Source: Flavonifractor avicola
Lineage (GTDB): Bacteria > Bacillota > Clostridia > Oscillospirales > Oscillospiraceae
Length of the DNA: 64,000 nt
Assembly: GCA_019116915.1 (NCBI GenBank)
Contig: DXAS01000126.1
Span: forward strand, 1-64,000
Reading direction: 5' to 3'
In this document: positions 7,362 to 15,966 of the stretch, piece by piece
How positions within the stretch are numbered: position 1 is the first letter of the stretch
How the letters are laid out: the number at the start of each line of letters is the position of its first letter
Notes under the pieces: model-generated
The model's database searches: none
The model's input: the letters and a program-made list of their open reading frames with translations, nothing else
What the model was told of the DNA's origin: nothing
Position numbers and translations under genes: made by a program

Positions 7362-8677
7362 ACCGATATCGTAATTATATGGATCGCATCTCCGCTCCGG
7401 AATCCCTGGCGGACCGGGTGTTGGAGGGAAAGCGGCCCCGTCGGGCCCGTCCCGCTTTGGCGGCGGGCGTTCTGGCGGCCTGCTGTCTGGTGGCGGCGGC
7501 AGGCGGCTGGCAGCTGTGGCAGGGGAGAAGTCTGGCCGGGCCGGACTCCACGGCGGGGGTAGCGGCCACGCCTGCCGTGACACAGACCATCCCGGAGCGG
7601 GGCTATGCCCTGGTGGTGGAGGATGCCTTCGGAGGACAGCCCCACAGCTTCCCCAATGTACCCGGGTATGATTACCATTACCCCGACTGTACCGGCTCGG
7701 ACGTCGTGATAGGCGACTACGCCTATCCGGAGGGGTGGTTCATGGAGCTGTTGTCCGCCCAGGAGATCATCAACGTGTTGGGGGGGACCGATCAGGTACC
7801 TTGGCAGTTAGATTGGACCGGCTTCGGCCTGGGCGGCATGGTGATCTACGACGGGGAGGGGAACCCCTGGCGGATCGAGATCATCGGTCAGCGGGGAGAG
7901 GATACCCTGTATCTGGAGCTGTGGCCCGGCCGGGAACCCTTCCGTGACCTGGTCTATGACGATGCCAGCGTGGAGACTGTGGACGGAATGAAGGTGACCA
8001 CCTATTCCCTCTATTATGACCGGGATGGGGACGACACCAAGGAATACACCTACCATGCCGATTATTTTGACGGCGCCATAGGGGTGAACTTTACCTGTAC
8101 CAGCAAAGACGAGGGGATCGCCGCCTGGCTGACCAATCTGGTGGTGGGTCACAAGGGATTTACCGCCGACGGCCTGACTACCCCCGCCGGCGGGCAGCAT
8201 ATGGACCTGGGTACCGCCCGACTCTACGGCAGCGGGGAGCTGACCCTGGGCGAGGCCTATCAGCAGGAGCTGGCCGCTTATCTGCCCGACCGGTCGGCCC
8301 TGCCCGACGGCTTTACCTTTGAAAGCGCCCACTGGCATTTCGACGAGGTGGAGGACAGTTTGAGCATCCTGTGGTGCCGGGGATATGACACTGTGAGCGT
8401 GAAGGCAGCCCTGCTGCTGGACTCCAACACCGGTGAGCAGCTGGACACGGACGTGCTGCCGGACGAGATCACGCCCCAGGCAATGGAGCAGCGGTTCGGC
8501 CGCTATGTGGACGATGACCTGGGGGATACCCCAGGCTGGCGATACGAATCCTTTACTGTTCACTATTTCCGCAACGGGGAACCCACGGTGGCTGTCACCT
8601 ATAGTATCAAGGGCCTGGACCCGGAGCAGGCCGCCGCCTTTGTGAACAGCTGCCAGGGAGAATGGAGCCTGGATTAA
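7358..8677 (+). CDS. Membrane-anchored probable anti-sigma factor with large extracytoplasmic domain (module 1)
   Basis: Predicted 439-residue protein coupled by ATGA overlap to the ECF gene. A short cytoplasmic N-terminus of about 30 residues (YRNYMDRISAPESLADRVLE) precedes one membrane segment at about 32-50 (ALAAGVLAACCLVAAAGG). The remaining 390 residues should lie outside the membrane. The N-terminus lacks the HxxxCxxC zinc motif of ZAS anti-sigma factors. The outer part has no family I recognise; it is rich in acidic and aromatic residues and contains repeated beta-like stretches, as in lipoprotein or sensor domains. Role as anti-sigma is inferred from position and topology. A layout-equivalent gene lies at 38925. 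Confidence 0.75.
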   Translation: MNRYRNYMDRISAPESLADRVLEGKRPRRARPALAAGVLAACCLVAAAGGWQLWQGRSLAGPDSTAGVAATPAVTQTIPERGYALVVEDAFGGQPHSFPNVPGYDYHYPDCTGSDVVIGDYAYPEGWFMELLSAQEIINVLGGTDQVPWQLDWTGFGLGGMVIYDGEGNPWRIEIIGQRGEDTLYLELWPGREPFRDLVYDDASVETVDGMKVTTYSLYYDRDGDDTKEYTYHADYFDGAIGVNFTCTSKDEGIAAWLTNLVVGHKGFTADGLTTPAGGQHMDLGTARLYGSGELTLGEAYQQELAAYLPDRSALPDGFTFESAHWHFDEVEDSLSILWCRGYDTVSVKAALLLDSNTGEQLDTDVLPDEITPQAMEQRFGRYVDDDLGDTPGWRYESFTVHYFRNGEPTVAVTYSIKGLDPEQAAAFVNSCQGEWSLD

Positions 8678-8692
8678 GATCTGGAGAAAAGA

Positions 8693-8720
8693 AGCGCCTG
8701 CCGCTGCCGCGGCAGGCGCT
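8693..8720. terminator. Bidirectional terminator between anti-sigma 1 and the ABC adaptor gene
   Basis: Perfect 12-bp stem (8693-8704 with 8709-8720, loop TGCC). On the minus strand it is followed by TTCTTTTC. On the plus strand the T content is weaker (GTTCTGTTT). Confidence 0.75.
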
Positions 8721-8727
8721 GTTCTGT

Positions 8728-10260
8728 TTACGGAAGCACGATGGTGTCCTCCTCCGTGATCCCGGACAGGATCTCTACATAGTCGCTGCCCCAGAGACCG
8801 GTCTCCACGGTGACGGTCTCGGTCTTGCCGTTGCGCAGCACCTGGACGGTGTCGCCGTCCACCGCCTTGACGGGCACACGGAGGCAATTCTCCTTCCCCT
8901 CGGTGAGAATGGACACCGACACGTTCATGCCGTCCCGCAGGCCGTCGGTGTTGTCCAGGGCGATCTCCACGGTGTAGTCGGTGACGCCGCCGGAGGTGAC
9001 GCCGGTGTCCTCCACCCGCCGCACCGAGCCGGTGTAGGTGCGCTGCTCCCCGGTGTCGGTGGTGAAGGTGATGGATACGCTCTGGCCGGTACCCACCCGG
9101 TCGATGTACTGCTCGTCAATACTGGCGTGGACGCACAGGGCTTCAGGCTGGGCCAGCACCGCCATGGGGCTGCCGGCGGAGGCCAGATCCCCTTCCTTGG
9201 AAGTGCGGGAGAGGATGACCCCGTCCGCCGGAGCGGTGATGGTGTAGTCCTCCCGCTGATCGGTAAGTTGGTCCAGGCTGGCCTGAGCCGAGTCCACTTG
9301 AACCTGGGCGGCGTCCACCTGGAGCTGGGCGTTGTCTACCTGGAGCTGGGCGTTGTCCACGGCGTTGGTCAGGCTGTCATTTTTCAGGGTGAGCACCGTC
9401 TGCCCGGCGGTGACTGTCTCACCCACCTGGATGGAGAGGGTAAGCACCTGACCCGACTGACCGGCGTAGATGGACTGTTCGGTGGTGTAGGAGATGGTAC
9501 CTGTCTCCATGCACATCACCCCGTTTACCGAAGCCATGGCGGTGGAGCCGCTGGCCAGGGTGCCGGGATTGCGGAAGGAGAATTCCACGTTGACGCCGGT
9601 GCGGCTGCCGCTGAGGGCCACTGGTGTGTCATAGACCCGTACCACCGTGCCGGTGAGGGTGTCCGCCTTGCCGGGGAAGGAGATCACAGCAGCAGCACCC
9701 GGTGTCAGGGCCTTGGCGTCCTCCAGGGCGAATGGGACGGTAAGTTTCAGATTTACGCTGTCCACCACCTGGGCCACCGGCGTGCCGGAGGAGATGAAAT
9801 CCCCCACATGGACGTTGACCGCTGTCACCGAGCCGGAGGCGTGAGAGACCACCGTCAGGTCAGCGCAGGCGGCCTGGGCCTGGGACAGACTGACCTTGGC
9901 CTGCCCCAGAGAGGCCACCGTTTGCTCCAGGGCCACCTGGGCGCTGTCCACCGACAGTTGGGCCTGGACGATCTGATCCTCCAGGGCATCGGAGTCAATG
10001 GTGTACAGGGTCTGACCTGCCGTTACGGTGTCCCCCTCCTGGAAGGTACACTCCGTCACGGTACCGCTGACAGTGGGGACGATGGTATAGTTGTCGGCAT
10101 AGGTCACAGTGCCGGTATCCTCCACCCGGTACTCCACCGGGCCGGTATCAGGCTGGACGGTGCGATACTCGTCCTGGCCGGAGCCGGAGCAGCTGCTTAG
10201 CAGAAGCAGGCCCAGCACAGACAGAAGAGCCGTGCCCCGCCGCCAATACACAACTTTCAT
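8728..10260 (-). CDS. ABC efflux adaptor lipoprotein (MacA/HlyD-type membrane-fusion protein) with duplicated adaptor module
   Basis: Predicted 510-residue lipoprotein. The signal peptide ends in the lipobox LLSSC with Cys24. Two complete adaptor modules follow in tandem. Module one has a lipoyl half (about 62-90, SGTVTECTFQEGDTVTAGQ), coiled coil (92-133), second lipoyl half (137-170) and beta-barrel (171-245). Module two has a lipoyl half (265-297, SGQVLTLSIQVGETVTAGQ), coiled coil with repeated VDNAQLQ heptads (298-335), lipoyl half (340-370), barrel and membrane-proximal domain to 510. Ordinary MacA-like adaptors carry one such set in 370-420 residues. The ATG at 10258-10260 follows GGGGGTG. 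It is the last gene of the ATPase-permease-adaptor operon. The transported substrate is unknown. Confidence 0.88.
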   Translation of the reverse strand: MKVVYWRRGTALLSVLGLLLLSSCSGSGQDEYRTVQPDTGPVEYRVEDTGTVTYADNYTIVPTVSGTVTECTFQEGDTVTAGQTLYTIDSDALEDQIVQAQLSVDSAQVALEQTVASLGQAKVSLSQAQAACADLTVVSHASGSVTAVNVHVGDFISSGTPVAQVVDSVNLKLTVPFALEDAKALTPGAAAVISFPGKADTLTGTVVRVYDTPVALSGSRTGVNVEFSFRNPGTLASGSTAMASVNGVMCMETGTISYTTEQSIYAGQSGQVLTLSIQVGETVTAGQTVLTLKNDSLTNAVDNAQLQVDNAQLQVDAAQVQVDSAQASLDQLTDQREDYTITAPADGVILSRTSKEGDLASAGSPMAVLAQPEALCVHASIDEQYIDRVGTGQSVSITFTTDTGEQRTYTGSVRRVEDTGVTSGGVTDYTVEIALDNTDGLRDGMNVSVSILTEGKENCLRVPVKAVDGDTVQVLRNGKTETVTVETGLWGSDYVEILSGITEEDTIVLP

Positions 10261-10278
10261 AAGAAACACCCCCGTGTG

Positions 10279-12588
10279 CTATTCCACGCTTTTCAGTGCG
10301 CCCAGCATATCGATCTCCCGCATTTTTCGCCCGATGATCACATTGACGCCCAGGGCGAAGATCATGGTGACCGCGCATGACAGGCCGATGGCCATGGGGG
10401 TGATGATCACCTCCAGAGGCATGGCGGTGATGGAGAGGATCAGGAACCGATCCAGGGCAATGCCCAGAGGAATGCCGCACAGGATACCGGCTCCGGCGAA
10501 AATCAGGTTTTCGCTCAGCTGCAATTTTTTGATCTCTTTTTCGTAAAAGCCCAGGACCATCAGGGTGGCCAGGCTGCGGATCTGTTCATAGAAGCTCATG
10601 ATGCCTAAGTTATAGATGACGATGCAGGCCAGCCCGCCGCCAAAGAGAATGAGGATGTACACCACCATGGAGGTGTTGGTCATCTTCTCCACCGCGGCAG
10701 CAGTCACTGCCTCCCGGCTCTGCCAGCCGTCCACAAAGTCGTACCGGTCCAGTTCTGTTTCCAGTGCGGCGGCATCCTGGGTGGTGAGATAGGCGGTGGT
10801 GGGCGTATAGGACTTGCCCAGCTCCCGCCACAGACTGCGGCTGACATAGGCGCCGCTGACACAGCGGTTTACCTCTGCGACCCTTAACGTATAGTAATGG
10901 TTGTCACCGGTAAAACGAAGGGTAATGATATCGCCCTCCTCCACCCCCAGATCGTCAGCCAGCAGCTTTTCCAGCACCACCCCGTCCTCCGGCAGGGTGA
11001 GGGACCCGGTGGCATAGGGATCATACAGGTGAAGGGAGACGGTATCCTCGGTTACCGTCAATGTGGAGGTGGTCCGCTGATCGTCGGTATACATCCAACA
11101 GGCGGTGGTCATCTCCAGTTCTGCCCCGGTGACGCCGGGGGCGTTGGTCAACCGGCTGTACTGGGCCTCGGTGACTGAGCTGTTCAGACTGGCCATTACG
11201 TCATACTTGTTTTGATTTTTGGCCAGGGCGTCGGAGTAGGCATCCATGGAGTCCTTGATGGCAAAGGCCATGAACACCAGGGCCATACAGAAGGCGATAC
11301 CCACCACACAGGTGAGCATCCGCACCTTGTTGCGGAAGGTGTTGCGGATGATGTACTTGCTGTTAAAGCCCAGCCGCCGCCACAGAGGACCCACCCGTTC
11401 CAACAGAACGGTCTTGGCGTTTTTGGGGGGCTTGGGGCGCATACACTGGGCGGGACTTTCCTTTAACAGGGAGCGGGCCACCAGCCAGGCGCTGCCCAGG
11501 CAGCACAGGGCGGTAAGACCTGCCGCCTGGCCCCAGGCGGAGAAATCGTGGACAATGGTGTAGGGGGGCAGGTCGCAGCCGGTGGCAATGGTCCACACGA
11601 TAAGCTGGGAGATGTATTTGCCCAGCAACGCGCCGATGGGAAACCCTATGATCACCACCAGCAGGGCATGGAGCAGATAGTAGATCAGGATCGTGCGGTC
11701 ATCATAGCCCAGCGCCTTGAAGGTACCAATGTCCATACGGGCATTTTCAATGAGCCGGTTCATGGTACTCACCATCATCAGCACCGCGCACAGGAAAAAC
11801 AGGGTGGGGAAGAAGGTGAGGATGGGTACCAGGTTGTCTTTGCCTTCCATCAGGGAATAGGCGGGCTGGTTGTCCTTCAGCGCCAGGATGTTGACCACTT
11901 TGTTGCCCAGCGCATCATCGATGGCTTCCCGGATGGCAGAGGCGGGAATGTCATCGGCGGTGGTGATACAGATCTGGGTATATTGATTGGCTCCCATCAC
12001 CCCGCTGAGGACCTCCTCGTCCACATAGGCGAAGGCGAAACGGGACAAGTCGGGGGAGGGATTGGTGGCGTTGATGTTGTAGAGGCACTCCGGGTCCTTG
12101 CCCACACCGCAGATCTGGAGCCGCAGGTGGATCCCCAGGCCGGTGAGGGTGATCTCGTACCAGTCACCCACCTCCAGACCGTGGGCGGCTGCGTACTGGT
12201 CGCTGAGGAAGATTTCCCGGCTGTTTTGGGGCAGGGAGCCTTCCACAATATAAGGAGTATTGATGGAAAAATTGGCCACACCGTAGAGGGTGAGGGTCAG
12301 ATCGCTGTCATAGCGGTCCTCGGCATCCAGCACCACCCGGGGCTGCACACCGGTAATGCCCGCAATGGACGACAGATCCCGGCAGTCCCCCTGATCCAGG
12401 CCGGCACCGGAGATCCAGTAATCGGCCACATTTTGGGTGTCGTAGTAGTCGCCCATCAGCCGGTCTACATTGTAAATGATGCCGCTGAGGCCGGTATACA
12501 CCACCACGGCGATCATGGTGATGATGCTCACCGAGATCAGCCGGGAGGCGGTGCGCCGCAGGTCGCGGAAAAAGTTTTTCCAGATCAT
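10279..12588 (-). CDS. ABC transporter permease, FtsX/MacB family, two FtsX domains
   Basis: Predicted 769-residue permease. The layout is TM1 (about 17-40), a long extracytoplasmic MacB-PCD-type domain, three TMs (about 262-385), then a second TM / outer domain / three-TM set ending at the C-terminus, eight TMs in all. The final FtsX core carries IYNLGIMSFYEQIRSLATL and GIPLGIALDRFLIL. The true start is the ATG at 12586-12588, one base after the ATPase stop codon; the longer in-frame version overlaps the ATPase gene. With the ATPase and adaptor genes it forms a MacAB-like efflux or mechanotransmission system. In Gram-positives such systems export peptides, lipids or antimicrobials, and which applies here is unknown. 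Confidence 0.9.
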   Translation of the reverse strand: MIWKNFFRDLRRTASRLISVSIITMIAVVVYTGLSGIIYNVDRLMGDYYDTQNVADYWISGAGLDQGDCRDLSSIAGITGVQPRVVLDAEDRYDSDLTLTLYGVANFSINTPYIVEGSLPQNSREIFLSDQYAAAHGLEVGDWYEITLTGLGIHLRLQICGVGKDPECLYNINATNPSPDLSRFAFAYVDEEVLSGVMGANQYTQICITTADDIPASAIREAIDDALGNKVVNILALKDNQPAYSLMEGKDNLVPILTFFPTLFFLCAVLMMVSTMNRLIENARMDIGTFKALGYDDRTILIYYLLHALLVVIIGFPIGALLGKYISQLIVWTIATGCDLPPYTIVHDFSAWGQAAGLTALCCLGSAWLVARSLLKESPAQCMRPKPPKNAKTVLLERVGPLWRRLGFNSKYIIRNTFRNKVRMLTCVVGIAFCMALVFMAFAIKDSMDAYSDALAKNQNKYDVMASLNSSVTEAQYSRLTNAPGVTGAELEMTTACWMYTDDQRTTSTLTVTEDTVSLHLYDPYATGSLTLPEDGVVLEKLLADDLGVEEGDIITLRFTGDNHYYTLRVAEVNRCVSGAYVSRSLWRELGKSYTPTTAYLTTQDAAALETELDRYDFVDGWQSREAVTAAAVEKMTNTSMVVYILILFGGGLACIVIYNLGIMSFYEQIRSLATLMVLGFYEKEIKKLQLSENLIFAGAGILCGIPLGIALDRFLILSITAMPLEVIITPMAIGLSCAVTMIFALGVNVIIGRKMREIDMLGALKSVE

Positions 12589-12589
12589 G

Positions 12590-13291
12590 CTACCACTCCA
12601 GTTCCTGTACGGGCACCGGGTTGGGATTCTCTTCAAAGGATTCGATCTTGCCGCTCTTCATGCGGATCAGTACGTCGGCGGTAGGAGCCAGAGCGCCGTT
12701 GTGGGTGACCACTACCACCGTCTTTTTGCTCTGCTTGCACAGGTCGTACAGCAGGGCCAGGATGGATTTGCCTGTCACATAATCCAGGGCACCGGTGGGC
12801 TCGTCGCACAGCAGCACATCGGGATTTTTGGCCAGGGCACGGGCGATGGCGCCCCGCTGCTGCTCGCCGCCGGAGCACTGGGCGGGGAAATTCCGCCGCC
12901 GCTCGTCCAGACCCACCATACGCAGTACCTCCCGAGTGTCCAGAGGGTTGGGGCAGATCTGGCTGGCCAGTTCCACATTTTCCTCCACGGTCAGGTTAGG
13001 CATCAGGTTGTAGAACTGGAACACAAAGCCGATGCTCTCCCGGCGGTACTGGGTGAGCTGCTTCTTGTTGAACCCGGAGATCTCTTTCTCGTTGACAAAG
13101 ACCTTGCCGCCGGTGGGGGAGTCCATGCCGCCCAAAATGTTGAGGACCGTGGATTTACCGGCGCCGCTAGCCCCCAGAATAATGGTGTATTTGCCCTCGG
13201 GGATGGTAAAGCTGATGTCGTCCACCGCTTTGATCACCGTTTTGCCCATGATATATTCCCGGGACACGTGCTCCAGCCGAACGCCTGCCAT
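12590..13291 (-). CDS. ABC transporter ATP-binding protein, LolD/MacB-type
   Basis: Predicted 233-residue cytoplasmic ATPase. Walker A is GASGAGKS, Q-loop FVFQFYNLMPNLT, signature CSGGEQQRGAIARAL, Walker B VLLCDEPTGALD, and the H-loop histidine lies in VVVTHNGAL. The PTGALD extension is typical of the LolD/MacB/FtsE class that partners FtsX-type permeases. The signature has Gly where Val is common after QQR, a mild variation. The ATG at 13289-13291 has GGGAGGTG upstream. It is the first gene of a three-gene operon with a consensus promoter at 13372-13400. Confidence 0.94.
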   Translation of the reverse strand: MAGVRLEHVSREYIMGKTVIKAVDDISFTIPEGKYTIILGASGAGKSTVLNILGGMDSPTGGKVFVNEKEISGFNKKQLTQYRRESIGFVFQFYNLMPNLTVEENVELASQICPNPLDTREVLRMVGLDERRRNFPAQCSGGEQQRGAIARALAKNPDVLLCDEPTGALDYVTGKSILALLYDLCKQSKKTVVVVTHNGALAPTADVLIRMKSGKIESFEENPNPVPVQELEW

Positions 13292-13371
13292 AGGGACGAC
13301 ACCTCCCTGAAATTGGTTAAAAAATACGGATATCGGTGGAATTAGAGAAATTATTTGTGCTATTATGCTAT

Positions 13372-13400
13372 ATTATAACACGGCATATTTGCTTTCTCAA
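13372..13400 (-). promoter_or_regulatory. Sigma-A promoter of the ABC efflux operon
   Basis: On the minus strand TTGAGA, 17-bp spacer, TATAAT, about 80 nt before the ATPase start. It lies directly after the terminator of the preceding aminopeptidase gene. Confidence 0.8.
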
Positions 13401-13421
13401 TCCCTGGGGGAAAGGCTGAAT

Positions 13422-13462
13422 AAAAAATCATCTGCGGTTTCCGAAGTAACCGCAGATGATTT
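13422..13462 (-). terminator. Terminator of the M18 aminopeptidase gene
   Basis: Inverted repeat AAATCATCTGCGGTT / AACCGCAGATGATTT with a 7-nt loop, followed on the minus strand by TTTTTTA. It begins a few bases past the stop codon. Confidence 0.88.
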
Positions 13463-13466
13463 GGTA

Positions 13467-14768
13467 TTATGCAAATTGATAGATGCCGTCGGCGATGGGC
13501 GCAAAGCCGGCCTGGAAGAAGGCGGCGCAGGCTTTGGCCATGTAGGCCGGGTCCTGACTGCCGGCGGTCTCCACGGCAGAGTGCATGGCCAGCTGGGCCA
13601 TTCCGATGTCCACCATGGGGATGCTGACGGCCTGGCTGAGCAGATTGCCCAGGGTGGAGCCGCCGGGCTCGTCGGCCCGGTTGGCAAAGATCTGCACCGG
13701 CACTCCGGCCTGCTGGCAGACGGCTTTGAACAGACCGGCGGTGAGGCCGGTGGTGGTGTACTTCTGGTTGGCGGACAGCTTGATGACCACGCCGCCGTTG
13801 GGGTAGACCTTGTTGGCGGGATCGGCCTTCTCGGTGAAGTTGGGGTGGACGGCGTGGCCATTGTCGGCGCTGAGGAGCATACTGCCGGTCAGAGCCTGCC
13901 GCACCTGCTGGTCGTCCAGCTTCAGGACATGGGCAATGCGGGAGAGCACATCGGGCAGGAAGGAGCTGAGGGCTCCCTGCCGGGTGCCGCTGCCCACCTC
14001 CTCGTTGTCAAAAAGACAGTAGACCTGACCCAGCTTGTCCTGAGGGGCGGCGGTGAGCAGGCCCTCCAGGGTGGCGTAGGCGCAGCCCAGATCGTCAATG
14101 CGGGGGGCCTGGAACAGTTCCCCGGCGGGGCCCAGCACCACTGGCTGCTGTCGGGGGCAGAGGGTGAGATCGTTAGAGAGAATGTCCTCGGGATTCACGT
14201 TCAGCTCCTGGGCCACCAGCTGGGTGAGGGAGGGGCTGCCCGCCAGGCCGTACAGGGGCTGCATATCCTTCTGGGCGTTGTAGTCATGGCCCCGGTTCAC
14301 ATCCCGCTGCTGATGGATGGCCAGGCTGGGGATGGTGAGCAGGTCCCGGTCCAGGTAGACCAGACGGCTCTCCACGCCCTGGGCGGTTTTGACAATGGCT
14401 CGGCCTGCCACAGTGAGGGGCCGGTCCAGCCAGGAGGCGCAGTTCATGCCGCCGTAGCCCTCAGCAGACAGGCGGAGGTAGCGCTTGTCCCCCTCCAGCA
14501 CGTCGCCCTTAATATAAAAGGTGGGGGAGTCGCTGTGGGCGGCAGTCATCCGCCAGCCGGTGAGAGCGGTTTTAGGCAGCCGGAAGGCGATGAGGCTGCT
14601 CTGGTTGCGGGTGGTGTAATAGCCTTTGCCCCACTCCAGGGTCCAGGACGCGCACTCCTCCAGGCGAGTGAAGCCGGCCTCCTCCAGCAGGGCGGCGGCG
14701 CTGCCCACGGCGTGGTAGGGGCTGGGGCTGCGGGAAATAAAATTCATCAGTTGATGCAGGGTATCCAT
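13467..14768 (-). CDS. M18-family aminopeptidase (aspartyl aminopeptidase-like)
   Basis: Predicted 433-residue cytoplasmic zinc aminopeptidase that removes N-terminal residues from peptides. The M18 co-catalytic metal-site motifs are present in order: AAHSDSPTF (His and Asp), RIDDLGCAYATLEGL (bridging Asp), FDNEEVGSGTRQGA (Glu pair) and DNGHAVHPNF (His). Length agrees with M18 enzymes (about 430). The ATG at 14766-14768 follows AGGAGGT. The longer in-frame version would run through the tRNA gene and is rejected. It lies immediately downstream of the tRNA-Leu terminator with only about 40 nt between, leaving little room for a separate promoter. Specificity (Asp/Glu versus other residues) is not evident. 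Confidence 0.93.
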   Translation of the reverse strand: MDTLHQLMNFISRSPSPYHAVGSAAALLEEAGFTRLEECASWTLEWGKGYYTTRNQSSLIAFRLPKTALTGWRMTAAHSDSPTFYIKGDVLEGDKRYLRLSAEGYGGMNCASWLDRPLTVAGRAIVKTAQGVESRLVYLDRDLLTIPSLAIHQQRDVNRGHDYNAQKDMQPLYGLAGSPSLTQLVAQELNVNPEDILSNDLTLCPRQQPVVLGPAGELFQAPRIDDLGCAYATLEGLLTAAPQDKLGQVYCLFDNEEVGSGTRQGALSSFLPDVLSRIAHVLKLDDQQVRQALTGSMLLSADNGHAVHPNFTEKADPANKVYPNGGVVIKLSANQKYTTTGLTAGLFKAVCQQAGVPVQIFANRADEPGGSTLGNLLSQAVSIPMVDIGMAQLAMHSAVETAGSQDPAYMAKACAAFFQAGFAPIADGIYQFA

Positions 14769-14806
14769 ATTTGGTAACCTCCTGGGTGAAAGATCCAAAG
14801 ATATGA

Positions 14807-14838
14807 TAAAAAGCCGCGAACGTGGCAACGTCCGCGGC
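14807..14838 (-). terminator. Terminator of tRNA-Leu
   Basis: GCCGCG-A-ACGT / ACGT-C-CGCGGC hairpin followed on the minus strand by TTTTTA, 5 nt past the CCA end of the tRNA. Confidence 0.75.
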
Positions 14839-14842
14839 AGCG

Positions 14843-14927
14843 TGGTGCGGGCATGGGGACTCGAACCCCAACGCCGTGAAGCACGAGAACCTAAATCTCG
14901 CATGTCTACCAATTCCATCATGCCCGC
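14843..14927 (-). tRNA. tRNA-Leu (anticodon UAG), CCA encoded
   Basis: Reading the minus strand, an 85-nt cloverleaf begins GCGGGCA and ends TGCCCGCACCA, giving a 7-bp acceptor stem with the CCA tail in the gene. The anticodon arm is CGAGA-TTTAGGT-TCTCG with anticodon TAG. A long variable arm typical of leucine tRNAs follows (GTGCTTCACGGCG). The T-arm is GGGGTTCGAGTCCCC. It decodes CUA and, by wobble, other CUN codons. Confidence 0.96.
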
Positions 14928-14941
14928 CTGTTGTGTCCACT

Positions 14942-14970
14942 AGTTTAGCATCCGCGAGGGAAAATGTCAA
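14942..14970 (-). promoter_or_regulatory. Consensus sigma-A promoter of tRNA-Leu
   Basis: On the minus strand TTGACA, 17-bp spacer, TAAACT, with the -10 box about 15 nt before the mature tRNA 5' end. Confidence 0.85.
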
Positions 14971-15048
14971 TTCCGACAGGGGGTTGCGGCAGGGACAGGA
15001 AGGCATTATAATGAAATGGCATATGCAGCCCAAAGGAGGAACCATACC

Positions 15049-15888
15049 ATGGAAATTGCACCCCGGATTGCTGCCATACAGGATATTTCGGGCTTTGGCC
15101 GCTGCTCATTGACGGTGGTGCTGCCGGTGCTATCCGCTATGGGCAGCCAGTGCTGCCCCCTGCTTACCGCCAGCCTCTCTGCCCATACCGCTTTCCCGCC
15201 CAGCGATAAAGCCACCTTTCTGGACCTGACCGGCCAGATGGAGGGGACCACGGCCCATTGGGCCGAGCTGGGCGTGACCTTTGACGCCATCTACAGTGGT
15301 TTCCTGGGCTCAGCGGACCAGATCCGGATCATTGAGAGATTCTATCAGCAGTTCCGGGGAGAACACACCCGGGTGCTGGTGGACCCGGTGATGGGAGACC
15401 ACGGCAAGCCTTACCGCACCTGTACCCCAGACCTGTGCGCTAAAATGCGTCAGCTGGCTGACCAGGCCGACTGCATCACCCCCAACTGGACCGAGGCCGC
15501 CCTGCTGCTGGACGAGGACTACGCCAACCGTCCCACGGAGGAGACGGGCATCCGGAACTGGTTGGAGCGGCTGAGTCTGGACGGCAAACGTTCGGTGGTG
15601 CTCACCGGTGTGAGCCTGACGGAGGGACAGATTGGTGCGGGCTATTTTGACCGCATCACCGGCACCACCGGCTTTGCCATGGCCCACCAGGAGCCCGCCC
15701 ATTTCCCCGGCACCGGTGACCTCTTTGCCAGCGTGCTGCTGGGGGCGCTGATGCGGGGAGACGAGCTGCCCGGATCGGTGCGGCAGGCGGTGGACTTTGT
15801 CCAGCGCTGCGTGGCTTGCACCCTGGAGATAGGTACCCAGCCTTTGGAAGGGGTCCAGTTTGAGCCCTTGCTGAAGGAACTGGTGTAA
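15049..15888 (+). CDS. Pyridoxamine/pyridoxal kinase (PfkB/ribokinase superfamily, PdxY-like)
   Basis: Predicted 279-residue kinase of the B6 salvage pathway, phosphorylating pyridoxal or pyridoxamine with ATP. Family features are the N-terminal IQDISGFGRCSLTVVLPVLS, the central VDPVMGDHGKPY, TPNWTEAALLL, and the ATP/anion-hole loop FPGTGDLFASVLLGAL with the catalytic Asp in GTGD. This is the clostridial pyridoxamine kinase subgroup. The ATG at 15049 has AAAGGAGG about 9 nt upstream. The gene is monocistronic and convergent with gap through a shared terminator. An upstream promoter was not clear. Confidence 0.92.
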   Translation: MEIAPRIAAIQDISGFGRCSLTVVLPVLSAMGSQCCPLLTASLSAHTAFPPSDKATFLDLTGQMEGTTAHWAELGVTFDAIYSGFLGSADQIRIIERFYQQFRGEHTRVLVDPVMGDHGKPYRTCTPDLCAKMRQLADQADCITPNWTEAALLLDEDYANRPTEETGIRNWLERLSLDGKRSVVLTGVSLTEGQIGAGYFDRITGTTGFAMAHQEPAHFPGTGDLFASVLLGALMRGDELPGSVRQAVDFVQRCVACTLEIGTQPLEGVQFEPLLKELV

Positions 15889-15917
15889 ACGCCGCCTAAC
15901 ATCAGAGAGACAAAGAT

Positions 15918-15953
15918 AAAAAAGGGACGCTGCTGATGCAGCGTCCCTTTTTT
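15918..15953. terminator. Bidirectional terminator between the pyridoxamine kinase gene and gap
   Basis: AAAAAAGGGACGCTGC / GCAGCGTCCCTTTTTT around loop TGAT. It has A and T tracts on both flanks, so it can serve both convergent genes. Confidence 0.92.
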
Positions 15954-15966
15954 GGATTCAAGTAAC

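Noticed and set aside
13467..14921. Longer version of the M18 aminopeptidase starting upstream at 14921
   Set aside because: The extension would be translated from the tRNA-Leu gene; the ATG at 14768 with AGGAGGT is correct.
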